Assembly: GCA_046296655.1 (NCBI GenBank)
Contig: JBKBLE010000009.1
Span: 1-64,000, forward strand
Length of the DNA: 64,000 nt
DNA from: Cloacibacterium sp046296655
Lineage (GTDB): Bacteria; Bacteroidota; Bacteroidia; Flavobacteriales; Weeksellaceae
Reading direction: 5' to 3'
Shown: positions 1 through 7,785 of the stretch, piece after piece
Numbering within the stretch: position 1 is the first letter of the stretch
How the letters are laid out: each line of letters opens with the position of its first letter
Translations under genes and position numbers: made by a program
The notes under the pieces: generated by a model
Database searches by the model: none
The model's input: the letters and a program-made list of their open reading frames with translations, nothing else
What the model was told of the DNA's origin: nothing

Positions 1-126
1 ATCTATAGAAAATTCTGCTTAAAGCCTATCTATATGTGCATAAAATATATCTGTTTTTTTATTTAGGACAGTATTGACATTTTTCTAATTGTTTACAATT
101 AATTAACACGATTTTTCGCAAAAAAG

Positions 127-157
127 TTTTCGTTTTTAAAATAAATTTATACATTTG
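127..157 (+). promoter_or_regulatory. Promoter of the thr operon leader
   Basis: TACATTTG at 150-157 matches the Bacteroidota -7 box TAnnTTTG. A weak -33 box (TTTTCG, 127-132) lies about 18 nt upstream. Transcription would start near 163, only a few bases before the leader-peptide ATG at 169. Confidence 0.5.
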
Positions 158-168
158 TCTTGCAAAAG

Positions 169-279
169 ATGGAATACTCTCAAAACATACCTGTTTTTTT
201 AACTTCTGAAATCACTTTTTCAGGAGCATTTTCTTGCATTATTTCTACAATTACTACAACTACAATTATTACCCCGTAA
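169..279 (+). CDS. thrL: Threonine operon leader peptide (36 aa)
   Basis: A 36-codon reading frame runs from ATG 169 to TAA 277-279 upstream of thrA. Its last 13 residues read IISTITTTTIITP, a cluster of threonine and isoleucine codons. This is the design of attenuator leader peptides such as E. coli thrL, where scarcity of charged tRNA-Thr or tRNA-Ile stalls the ribosome. A hairpin followed by a T-run lies just downstream (301-326) and thrA follows at 374. The ATG is the only standard start in frame. The role is inferred from codon content and context; homology to proteobacterial thrL is not implied. Nothing else in the 373 bp upstream of thrA looks coding. Confidence 0.65.
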   Translation: MEYSQNIPVFLTSEITFSGAFSCIISTITTTTIITP

Positions 280-300
280 TTGGGGTTCATTATTATATAT

Positions 301-326
301 CAACATTCGCAATGTTGCTCTTTTTT
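301..326 (+). terminator. Attenuator terminator before thrA
   Basis: A perfect 7-bp stem CAACATT/AATGTTG with loop CGC (301-317) is followed by CTCTTTTTT. A small hairpin ACCCC/GGGGT (271-286) overlaps the stop codon of the leader peptide. An alternative hairpin GCTCTT/AAGAGC (317-332) shares the 3' edge of the terminator and destroys its T-run pairing context, so it could act as a competitor. The exact antiterminator is not resolved by eye. Confidence 0.55.
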
Positions 327-373
327 AAGAGCGAGAACAATCAGTTATTTAAATTTCCTTAAAAAAATACATT

Positions 374-2815
374 ATGAAAGTCCTAAAATTTGGAGGAACT
401 TCTGTGGCAAACGCCCAAAACATACTTTTAGTAGAAAAAATAGTTAAAAAAGAATCGTTAGAAAATAGAGTAGTAGTGGTAGTTTCCGCTTTGTCTGGCG
501 TTACAGATGGTTTAATTTCTGCCGCAGAATTGGCTTCTACTAAAAATGAAAAGTACACCGAAACCATTAAATCTCTAGAAGAAAAGCATTTAGAATTTGT
601 TAAAAATCTACTGCCAATTACAGAACAAAGTTCTTGGTTGAGCTTCGTGAAAAAGAATTTCAATGATATTGAAGATATTTGCAACGGAATTTACGTTTTA
701 GGCGAATTTACGCCTAGAATTAAAGATAAAATTACAGCTTACGGAGAATTTTTGTCTTCAAATATTATCGCTGCGAAGTTGAAATCAGATGGTTTAGATT
801 GCGTTTGGTTAGATTCTAGAAATTATATCAAAACCAATAGCAATTTTACTGATGCTAAGGTAGATTTCGAAAAAACAAATGCTAATTTTCAAAATTATTT
901 TAAGGAAAACAAACAACAAGTTACACTTGCTCCGGGCTTCATCGCTTCGGATGTTGATGGTAATATTACCACTTTAGGACGTGGTGGTTCAGATTATACG
1001 GCTTCTATTATTGCAGCAGCTGTAAATGCTAAAGAATTACAAATCTGGACTGACGTTTCCGGAATGATGACGGCAGATCCTAGATTGGTTTCTAATGCCA
1101 AAATTATTCATAAAATTTCTTATCAAGAAGCGATGGAATTGTCGCATTTTGGCGCGAAAGTGATTTATCCGCCTACAATTCAGCCTATTATGGATAAAAA
1201 TATAGATTTGTGGATTAAAAATACTTTTGCAGCCGATGATTTAGGAACGCTAATTTCTCATACTAAAACTGAAAATGACAACAACGTAGCAGTTGGAATT
1301 TCAAATTTAAGCAAAATAGCACTTCTTACTTTAGAAGGAAGTGGAATGATTGGTATTCCTGGTGTTTCTGCGAAATTATTTCAATGTTTGAGCCAAGAAA
1401 ATATCAATGTTATTTTAATTACTCAGAGTTCTTCAGAACATTCTATTACCGTTGCCATCAACGAAAGTGATGTGGAAAAAGCAGAAAAAGCATTGAATTA
1501 CGCTTTCGAAGATGATTTAAAATTGCACAAAATTGATCCTGTAAAAGTGGAAAAATCTTTGGCAATTATTGCTTTGGTTGGAGAAAAAATGAAGAGCAGA
1601 AGTGGTGTAAGTGCGAAACTTTTTGGCGGTTTAGGAAATAACGGCGTTAATGTGAGAGCAATTGCGCAAGGTTCTTCGGAGAAAAACATAAGTGTGGTAA
1701 TTTCAGAAAAAGATGTCAAAAAAGCAGTAAATGTGCTTCATGAAGAGTTTTTCGAATCAGAAATTAAGCAAGTTCATCTTTATATTTGTGGTGTCGGAAA
1801 TGTAGGTTCTAAACTGATACAACAAATTTATTCTCAAAATAAGTATTTGAACGAAAATCTTTTAATGAATCTTAGAGTTGCTGGTTTAACGAACAGTACC
1901 AAAATGGTTTTCAATGATCAAGGCATTCAAGAAGAAGATTACAAAGAAGCGCTTCAAAATGGCGAACCTTCTACTCCGCATAAATTTGCAGAAGAAATTA
2001 TCAATAGAAATTTAAGAAATTCAGTATTTGTAGATGTTACGGCTAATGCAAAAGTGGTGGATATTTACGAAGATTTATTGAAAAAAAGTGTAAGCGTGGT
2101 AGCTTGTAATAAAATTGCTGCTTCGTCAAACTACGAAAATTATAAAAATTTAAAAAATTCTGCAAAAAATCATAACTGTAATTTCTTCTTCGAAACCAAT
2201 GTAGGTGCAGGTTTGCCAATTATCGGTACGATTAATGATTTGATGAGAAGTGGTGATAAAATTACATCAATTCAAGCGGTTTTAAGTGGAACTTTGAACT
2301 TTGTTTTCAATAATTATGACGGAAGCAGAACGTTCTCTGAAGTGGTGAGACAAGCTCAAAAAGAAGGTTTTACAGAACCAGATCCTAGATTAGATTTGGC
2401 AGGAACAGACGTTGCGAGAAAAATTTTGATTTTAGCGAGAGAAGCAGGTTATCAGTTACAATTTGATGAAATAGAAATCGAAGCGTTCTTGCCTGCGAAA
2501 TGTATGGAAGGAAGCGTGGAAGATTTCTATCAATCTATGACGGAATACGAAAAGCATTTCAGAAAATTATTAGAAGAAGCAAAATCTGAAGGTAAAATTT
2601 TGAAATACGTTGCTGATTTCAAAGATGGAAAAGCGAAAGTAGGGTTGCAAAAAATATCTCCAGAAAGCGATTTGTATCACTTGTACGGAAAAGATAATAT
2701 TGTGATATTCAAAACATTAAGATATTCTGAACAACCATTAGTGGTAAAAGGAGCAGGAGCAGGAGCAGAAGTTACTGCAAGTGGAGTTTTTGCTGATATT
2801 GTGCGTTCAGTATAA
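374..2815 (+). CDS. thrA: Bifunctional aspartokinase / homoserine dehydrogenase
   Basis: Catalyses the first and third steps from aspartate to threonine and methionine: phosphorylation of aspartate and NAD(P)H reduction of aspartate semialdehyde to homoserine. The 813-residue length is normal for the fused enzyme. The kinase motif KFGGTSVAN is at residues 4-12 and GRGGSDYTA near 203. Two ACT-type regulatory repeats follow at about 310-455, including the related stretches GVSAKLFQ and GVSAKLFG. The dehydrogenase Rossmann motif GVGNVGS is near 472. It is the first structural gene of thrABC and lies behind a leader peptide and attenuator, so both transcription attenuation and allosteric feedback are likely. 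Confidence 0.97.
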   Translation: MKVLKFGGTSVANAQNILLVEKIVKKESLENRVVVVVSALSGVTDGLISAAELASTKNEKYTETIKSLEEKHLEFVKNLLPITEQSSWLSFVKKNFNDIEDICNGIYVLGEFTPRIKDKITAYGEFLSSNIIAAKLKSDGLDCVWLDSRNYIKTNSNFTDAKVDFEKTNANFQNYFKENKQQVTLAPGFIASDVDGNITTLGRGGSDYTASIIAAAVNAKELQIWTDVSGMMTADPRLVSNAKIIHKISYQEAMELSHFGAKVIYPPTIQPIMDKNIDLWIKNTFAADDLGTLISHTKTENDNNVAVGISNLSKIALLTLEGSGMIGIPGVSAKLFQCLSQENINVILITQSSSEHSITVAINESDVEKAEKALNYAFEDDLKLHKIDPVKVEKSLAIIALVGEKMKSRSGVSAKLFGGLGNNGVNVRAIAQGSSEKNISVVISEKDVKKAVNVLHEEFFESEIKQVHLYICGVGNVGSKLIQQIYSQNKYLNENLLMNLRVAGLTNSTKMVFNDQGIQEEDYKEALQNGEPSTPHKFAEEIINRNLRNSVFVDVTANAKVVDIYEDLLKKSVSVVACNKIAASSNYENYKNLKNSAKNHNCNFFFETNVGAGLPIIGTINDLMRSGDKITSIQAVLSGTLNFVFNNYDGSRTFSEVVRQAQKEGFTEPDPRLDLAGTDVARKILILAREAGYQLQFDEIEIEAFLPAKCMEGSVEDFYQSMTEYEKHFRKLLEEAKSEGKILKYVADFKDGKAKVGLQKISPESDLYHLYGKDNIVIFKTLRYSEQPLVVKGAGAGAEVTASGVFADIVRSV

Positions 2816-2824
2816 ATTTTATTC

Positions 2825-2952
2825 AACCGCAAAAGAAACAAAAGTTTTGTAATATTTTTAAGTTCTTCAAAAGAAAAAAAAGGATTTTACTTTTCTTTTT
2901 TGTGCTTTTGTAAATCTTCTTTCCAATCATTTCTTTTGTGTCTTTTGCGGTT
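2825..2952. repeat. Long imperfect inverted repeat between thrA and thrB
   Basis: AACCGCAAAAGAAACAAAAG (2825-2844) and CTTTTGTGTCTTTTGCGGTT (2933-2952) are inverted copies with one mismatch across 20 bp. The interior is also self-complementary (AAAAGAAAAAAAAGG against CTTTTCTTTTTTG). It forms a roughly 128-bp hairpin-capable block that fills most of the thrA-thrB spacer. It resembles palindromic intergenic repeats common in Bacteroidota. Confidence 0.7.
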
Positions 2953-3011
2953 AAAATAAATTATTTTCAAAAAAAAATAAAAAATCTTAGCGCGCTTTGC
3001 GTTTAAAAGAA

Positions 3012-3932
3012 ATGAAAAATATAAAATTACAAGTTCCAGGAACGGTTGCCAATTTGGTTTGCGGTTTTGATATTCTCGGAATGACGCTCAATGAACCGTT
3101 TGATGAAATGGAATTCAAATTGTTGGACGAAAGAAAAATCATCATTCACCACGAAGATGAATTCCATTTGCCAACCGAACCAGAAAAAAATGTAGCAGGA
3201 GTGGTTTTGCTCAAAATTTTAGAAAAATTAGAAAATCAGAATATCGGTTTTGAAGTCACCATCAACAAAAAAATAAAACCAGGAAGCGGTTTAGGTTCCA
3301 GTGCGGCAAGTGCAGCAGGTGCAGCTTTCGGAGCGAATGAATTGTTGGGAAATATTTTTTCTAAAGAAGAGTTGGTGTATTTTGCGATGTTTGGCGAAGA
3401 ATTGGCGTCTGGTTCTAGACACGCAGACAACATTGCACCGTGTCTTTTCGGTGGAATTACCTTGGTAAAATCTTCTGAACCTATTGATATTATTCCGCTT
3501 TCTTCACCAGATTTGTATGTTACAGCGGTGCATCCTCAGGTTGAGGTGAAAACTTCTGATGCGAGACAAATTCTCAAAAAAAATATCCAAATGAAAGATG
3601 CGGTAAAACAATGGGGAAATGTTGCAGGTTTGGTTGCAGGGATTTTAAAAAATGATAATCAATTGATTTCAAGAAGTTTAGAAGATGTTTTGGTGGAGCC
3701 AGTTCGCAGTATTTTGATTCCAAAGTTTGATGAGGTAAAAAAACAGAGTTTAGCTTTAGGAGCTTTAGGTGGAGGAATTTCGGGTTCTGGGCCTTCGATT
3801 TTTATGTTGAGCGAAACCAAAGAAATTGCTGAAAAAGTGGCGGAAATTATGCAGAAAATCTACAACGATATCGGTATTGAAAACTTTGTTTACGTTTCTA
3901 AAATAAATGACCAAGGAATAAGAATAGTCTAA
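3012..3932 (+). CDS. thrB: Homoserine kinase
   Basis: Phosphorylates homoserine to O-phosphohomoserine, the fourth step of threonine synthesis. It is a GHMP-family kinase: the ATP-binding glycine/serine loop PGSGLGSSAASAAG is near residues 92-105, and the C-terminal GGGISGSGPS motif is near 256. The start was placed at ATG 3012 (MKNIKLQVPG). An upstream TTG at 2997 would only add five residues from repeat-like spacer. Length is 306 residues, usual for the family. It lies between thrA and thrC in the same orientation. Spacers of 196 and 164 bp are unusually long for an operon and hold palindromic repeats. Confidence 0.95.
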   Translation: MKNIKLQVPGTVANLVCGFDILGMTLNEPFDEMEFKLLDERKIIIHHEDEFHLPTEPEKNVAGVVLLKILEKLENQNIGFEVTINKKIKPGSGLGSSAASAAGAAFGANELLGNIFSKEELVYFAMFGEELASGSRHADNIAPCLFGGITLVKSSEPIDIIPLSSPDLYVTAVHPQVEVKTSDARQILKKNIQMKDAVKQWGNVAGLVAGILKNDNQLISRSLEDVLVEPVRSILIPKFDEVKKQSLALGALGGGISGSGPSIFMLSETKEIAEKVAEIMQKIYNDIGIENFVYVSKINDQGIRIV

Positions 3933-3937
3933 AGACT

Positions 3938-3955
3938 GAAGTCCGAAGTCCGAAG
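3938..3955 (+). repeat. Heptamer tract (GAAGTCC units)
   Basis: GAAGTCC is repeated twice and followed by GAAG, immediately after thrB. It is one of the short 7-bp-period tracts seen throughout this window. Confidence 0.6.
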
Positions 3956-3997
3956 AAATTTTGGCTTAATTGATTGAAATAAAAATCTAATTTGTAA

Positions 3998-4077
3998 GGT
4001 CTGAAAGACCGAAAATCAACAGGCAAGTGCAAAGCGCTTGGAAATAAATGAAGAAAAATAATGAGGTCTGAAAGACC
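3998..4077. repeat. Paired hairpin repeats before thrC
   Basis: GGTCTGAAAGACC, a 5-bp palindrome with a GAA loop, occurs at 3998-4010 and again at 4065-4077 with similar flanks. A third hairpin, CAAGTGC-AAA-GCGCTTG, lies between them at 4024-4040. The block fills the thrB-thrC spacer and looks like a compact REP-type element. Confidence 0.65.
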
Positions 4078-4096
4078 GAAATCCTAATTTAAAAAA

Positions 4097-5395
4097 ATGA
4101 ATTTTTACAATTTAAAACATAAAGAAGAACAGCTTAGCTTCAAAGAAGCGACGATAAAAGGACAAGGGAAAGATAAAGGTTTGTTTTTTCCAGAAGATAT
4201 TTCAAAATTTAGTCCAGAATTTTTAAAAAATTTACCGAATCTTTCAGACGAGGAAATTGCGTATCAAGTGATGAAGGATTTTGCGGGAGACGAAATTCCA
4301 GAAGCTGAACTTAGAAAAATAGTTGCCGAAACTATTGCTTTTGAAATTCCTTTAAAAAAAGTGACAGAAAACATTTCGGTTTTAGAACTTTTTCACGGGC
4401 CGACTTTGGCTTTTAAAGATGTTGGTGCAAGATTTATGAGCCGTTGTTTGGGGTATTTTCTAAAAAATGAAACCCGAAAAGTTACGGTTTTAGTGGCAAC
4501 TTCTGGTGATACTGGTGGTGCTGTAGCGAACGGATTTTATGATGTGGAAGGAATAGAAGTGGTGATTTTATATCCTAAAAATAGAGTAAGTCCGGTTCAG
4601 GAAAAGCAATTGACGGCTCTTGGAAAAAATATTCATGCTTTGGAAGTGAATGGTAGTTTTGATGATTGTCAGGCTCTGGTAAAACAAGCATTTTCTGATG
4701 AAAGTTTGAACGAAAAATTACTGTTAACTTCGGCGAATTCTATTAATGTTGCGCGTTGGTTGCCTCAACAAATTTATTACGTTTTGGCGTTGAAACAATG
4801 GTTGAAAAACAATTCAGAAAATCCTGTAATCTGTGTTCCGAGTGGTAATTTTGGGAATATTTGTGCTGGAATTTTGGCGCATCATCGTGGTTTACCTGTG
4901 GAGCATTTTATTGCGGCGTGTAATGTAAATGATGTAGTTCCGGAATATTTGAGAACAGAAATTCTTCAACCTAAAGAAACCGTTGCTACCATTTCCAACG
5001 CAATGGATGTAGGTGATCCAAGCAATTTTGTGAGAATTTTAGAATTATTCGACAAAGAATTTAATCAAGTTAAAAACAAACTTTCGGGTTATACAATTGA
5101 TGATGAAGAAACGCTTAAAACCATCAAAAGAGTAGAAAAAGATTATGGTTATGTTCTAGATCCTCACGGCGCAGTAGCATTTGTAGCTTTAGAAAAATAT
5201 TTGACAGAAAACAACGGAAAAGGATTTTTCTTAGAAACGGCACATCCTGTAAAATTTCCAGATTCTGTAGAACAAGCAACTGGAAAATCAGTGGAAATCC
5301 CAAAATCATTAGAAGAATTAATGAAACAGGAGAAATTTACAACAGAAATTAATCCTCAATATGAAGAATTGAAAGAGTTTTTGTTGAAAAAATAA
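4097..5395 (+). CDS. thrC: Threonine synthase
   Basis: Converts O-phosphohomoserine to threonine using pyridoxal phosphate. The PLP lysine lies in GPTLAFKDVGARF near residue 107. The phosphate-binding motifs TSGDTGGA (near 135) and VPSGNFGN (near 246) are intact. Length is 432 residues, in the range of the bacterial long form, and the N-terminal threonine synthase domain is present. It is the last gene of the thr operon and ends just before a strong terminator at 5405. ATG 4097 sits in an A-rich context typical for this genome. Confidence 0.96.
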   Translation: MNFYNLKHKEEQLSFKEATIKGQGKDKGLFFPEDISKFSPEFLKNLPNLSDEEIAYQVMKDFAGDEIPEAELRKIVAETIAFEIPLKKVTENISVLELFHGPTLAFKDVGARFMSRCLGYFLKNETRKVTVLVATSGDTGGAVANGFYDVEGIEVVILYPKNRVSPVQEKQLTALGKNIHALEVNGSFDDCQALVKQAFSDESLNEKLLLTSANSINVARWLPQQIYYVLALKQWLKNNSENPVICVPSGNFGNICAGILAHHRGLPVEHFIAACNVNDVVPEYLRTEILQPKETVATISNAMDVGDPSNFVRILELFDKEFNQVKNKLSGYTIDDEETLKTIKRVEKDYGYVLDPHGAVAFVALEKYLTENNGKGFFLETAHPVKFPDSVEQATGKSVEIPKSLEELMKQEKFTTEINPQYEELKEFLLKK

Positions 5396-5404
5396 TACTT
5401 ATTT

Positions 5405-5434
5405 AAAACGGAATTTTTAGTCCGTTTTTTTTTA
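5405..5434 (+). terminator. Terminator of the thr operon
   Basis: Stem AAAACGGA (5405-5412) pairs with TCCGTTTT (5421-5428), followed by a run of T. Confidence 0.85.
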
Positions 5435-5482
5435 TTTTTGTTAAAAACTTAAACCAGAAAAATTATAATAAAATTGTCTAAA

Positions 5483-5842
5483 ATGTCCTCAAAAATTATA
5501 CTAGAAAATATTAAAATCTACGCATATCACGGTGTTATGCCAGAAGAGAAAATTTTGGGAACTTATTACATTGTGAACGCAGAGATTGTAGCAGATATTA
5601 CCAAAGCTGCAGAGACCGATGACTTGAATGATACCATAAATTACGCTTTGATTAACGATATTATTCATGCAGAGATGAAAATTCCTTCAGAATTATTAGA
5701 ACATGTAGCAGGAAGAATTATCAGAAAAATAAAATCAGAATTTACTCAAGTTCAGAAGGTTAAAGTGAAAATTACTAAAACAAAACCGCCAATGAAAGGC
5801 GAAATGAAAGGCGTAAGTGTAGAATTTGAAGAAAATTTTTAA
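5483..5842 (+). CDS. folB: Dihydroneopterin aldolase
   Basis: Cleaves 7,8-dihydroneopterin to 6-hydroxymethyl-dihydropterin and glycolaldehyde in folate synthesis. The family pattern is clear: IILENIKIYAYHGVMPEE at the N-terminus, a DLNDTINYA stretch near residue 53, and the C-terminal KVKITKTKPPM segment with the conserved lysine. At 119 residues it has the usual length. ATG 5483 is chosen over TTG 5474 because the conserved domain begins right after it. It appears to be a single-gene unit between the thr terminator and tRNA-Cys. Confidence 0.93.
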   Translation: MSSKIILENIKIYAYHGVMPEEKILGTYYIVNAEIVADITKAAETDDLNDTINYALINDIIHAEMKIPSELLEHVAGRIIRKIKSEFTQVQKVKVKITKTKPPMKGEMKGVSVEFEENF

Positions 5843-5882
5843 AAAATCTATTTCTAAAATTTTTAAAAATCTGAAAAATCCC

Positions 5883-5890
5883 TATATTTG
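5883..5890 (+). promoter_or_regulatory. Promoter -7 box of tRNA-Cys
   Basis: TATATTTG fits TAnnTTTG and ends 15 nt before the mature tRNA 5' end, which leaves a short 5' leader. Confidence 0.7.
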
Positions 5891-5905
5891 CATTCCGAAA
5901 CACAT

Positions 5906-5976
5906 GGTACTTTGGCCGAGCGGCTAGGCAGTGGTCTGCAACACCATCTACAGCGGTTCGAATCCGCTAGGTACCT
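5906..5976 (+). tRNA. tRNA-Cys (anticodon GCA)
   Basis: A cloverleaf can be drawn. Acceptor arm GGTACTT pairs with AGGTACC (with a G-T pair), the D-arm contains GGCCGAGCGGCTAGGC, the anticodon loop reads CTGCAAC with anticodon GCA, and the T-arm is GCGGTTCGAATCCGC. The discriminator base is T (U73), the identity base for cysteine. CCA is not encoded. The gene is a 71-nt single-copy unit with its own promoter box and terminator. Confidence 0.95.
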
Positions 5977-5979
5977 CAA

Positions 5980-6013
5980 AATCCTGAAATTTTAAAATTT
6001 CAGGATTTTTTTT
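5980..6013 (+). terminator. Terminator of tRNA-Cys
   Basis: A 14-bp stem AATCCTGAAATTTT/AAAATTTCAGGATT is followed by TTTTTT. Confidence 0.88.
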
Positions 6014-6090
6014 ATGAAATTATTCTAAGATTCTATATTTTTTTCTTTTTACTTTTTCCTTGGGTCTTAAAAAGTATTATCTTTACTTTA

Positions 6091-7698
6091 ATGTTACTCA
6101 TTATACTTTCCATTATCATCATTATCCCTGTTTTAGCGGGTTTTGGCGAAATTTTTCAAAGAATTTTTGGGAAAATTTGGTCAGGACTTTCTGCTCAGTT
6201 GTTTTCAGGGGTATTTTTCTTGGCAATGATTTGGCAAGTTCTTGCCTTTTTTATTCCGCTGAATATTATGGTAGAAAGAATAAGTTTAGGAATAGGGATT
6301 TTGGCATTTTTTTATTTTAAAAGCTACCAAAATTTTACTTCATTTACTAAAAATGAGATTTTTAAAATACTCTTACTTACCATAATTGTTGCTTTCGTAG
6401 GGAGTTATTATCCTTTTATTTTAGATCATTTTGGTTATTATGTTCCGAGTGTGAATTGGCTCCATGAATTTGGTTTAACCAAAGGTTTGGCTAATTTAAA
6501 TTTGATTTATGCGCAAATGTCGGTTTGGCATATTTTTCAGACTGGTTTCTCTAATATTTCGGATGTTTTTTTAAGAATAAACGTTGTTTTTCTGGTGATT
6601 TATCTGCTCTATGTTTTTGAAAAAAAGGCTTGGAGTTTACTATTTATTTCACCTATTTTTCTGCTTTTTCTTCAATCTCCTAGTCCAGATTTACCAGCAA
6701 TTGCGCTTTCGCTTATTATTTTAAATGAAATTCTCAAAGGAAATCAAAACGCTAAACTGCTTTTTGTGTTTTCGGCTTTTGTTTTCAGTATAAAACCTAC
6801 GATGGTGTGGTTGCCTATTTTTGTTTTTTTATATTTTTTAAAAAGAGAGTATTTCAAATTTTTAGGATTAGGACTTGTAGTTTTAGGAATTTATACTTTC
6901 AAAAATATTTGGGTTTTTGGGTATCCTTTTTTTCCAGTTCAGATGTTTGATATAGGCGTTTCTTGGTTGCCTAATGCAGAGATTTTAAAACAATCTTCAG
7001 AAGTAGCGATTTTAAAAACCTATGATTTCAAATTTACCATTTCAGAGATTCAACAATTCACGACTTGGGATTACGTTTACCATTGGTTCACACTCCATTC
7101 ATACAAAAAATATATACATATTACCTTTGTTTTATTGATGGTGATTTACACAATTTTTACTTTTGTAAAAAAACAGAAAACGCTTTATTTATTGTGGATT
7201 TCGATACTTTTGAAAACGATTTTTGTGCTCTATTTTTCAGCACAATTCAGGTTTTTCATTGATGTTTTTTTCGTAGCATTTATAGTGATGTTTGGTTCAA
7301 AAGTAAAAGAGAAAATATCATTATTGAGTTTTAGTTTGGGTGCAGTATTGGTTTTGTTTTTGATGAGTTTTCCTAAAATTTTGCAATCTCAAGTCCGTAC
7401 TTTCAAACTTGGACATTACATGCAAGGTTTTACCGTTACGCAATTGTATCGACCAGCGGTTTTTGAACTGAATTCTTATCAAACTTTCAAAATTGGAAAT
7501 TTGGACTTTAATGTACCTAATTACGATTTGAGTTTTGATACGCCTCAACCATCACTTTCTCCTTATTCTGTAAAAAAATACTACGAAGCAGGAATTTTTC
7601 CTCAAAAAATCTCGGAGAACATACAAGATGGTTTCATCTGGAAGAAACTATCTCCCGAAGAAAAGGAAGAATTGAAAAAGATTATCTCTAAATTTTGA
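6091..7698 (+). CDS. Polytopic membrane protein, LIC_10190/GT-C-like (unknown function)
   Basis: A 535-residue integral membrane protein with roughly 10-12 hydrophobic segments from the N-terminus (MLLIILSIIIIIPVLAGF) to about residue 440, then a soluble C-terminal tail. A QSPSPDLPAIALS segment near residue 190 lies at a membrane boundary and resembles the SPSPD motif I associate with the LIC_10190 family of membrane proteins. A glycosyltransferase-C-like envelope role is possible, but no catalytic residues can be assigned. No partner genes are adjacent. It appears to be transcribed alone, downstream of the tRNA-Cys terminator. Family assignment is tentative; the reading frame itself is secure. 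Confidence 0.85.
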   Translation: MLLIILSIIIIIPVLAGFGEIFQRIFGKIWSGLSAQLFSGVFFLAMIWQVLAFFIPLNIMVERISLGIGILAFFYFKSYQNFTSFTKNEIFKILLLTIIVAFVGSYYPFILDHFGYYVPSVNWLHEFGLTKGLANLNLIYAQMSVWHIFQTGFSNISDVFLRINVVFLVIYLLYVFEKKAWSLLFISPIFLLFLQSPSPDLPAIALSLIILNEILKGNQNAKLLFVFSAFVFSIKPTMVWLPIFVFLYFLKREYFKFLGLGLVVLGIYTFKNIWVFGYPFFPVQMFDIGVSWLPNAEILKQSSEVAILKTYDFKFTISEIQQFTTWDYVYHWFTLHSYKKYIHITFVLLMVIYTIFTFVKKQKTLYLLWISILLKTIFVLYFSAQFRFFIDVFFVAFIVMFGSKVKEKISLLSFSLGAVLVLFLMSFPKILQSQVRTFKLGHYMQGFTVTQLYRPAVFELNSYQTFKIGNLDFNVPNYDLSFDTPQPSLSPYSVKKYYEAGIFPQKISENIQDGFIWKKLSPEEKEELKKIISKF

Positions 7699-7761
7699 TA
7701 CGAGTTACGTGATACGAGTTCTTACGTTGCAAAAATCTCGCAACTCGCAACTCGCAACTCG
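7697..7761 (+). repeat. Repeats upstream of aroC, including a TCGCAAC heptamer tract
   Basis: GATACGAGTT occurs twice 14 nt apart (7697-7720). TCGCAAC is then repeated three times in tandem (7738-7758), followed by TCG. The block lies in the 87-bp spacer before aroC. Confidence 0.75.
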
Positions 7762-7772
7762 AACCTTTTCAC

Positions 7773-7780
7773 TAACTTTG
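7773..7780 (+). promoter_or_regulatory. Promoter -7 box of aroC
   Basis: TAACTTTG fits TAnnTTTG and ends only 5 nt before the aroC ATG, so the transcript is probably leaderless. Confidence 0.65.
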
Positions 7781-7785
7781 CTTTT

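Noticed and set aside
349..684. 111-residue frame on the minus strand opposite thrA.
   Set aside because: It is fully contained in the antisense of the thrA start, with no family features.
2997..3011. TTG start for thrB five codons upstream.
   Set aside because: The added residues come from spacer sequence, and homoserine kinase similarity begins at ATG 3012.
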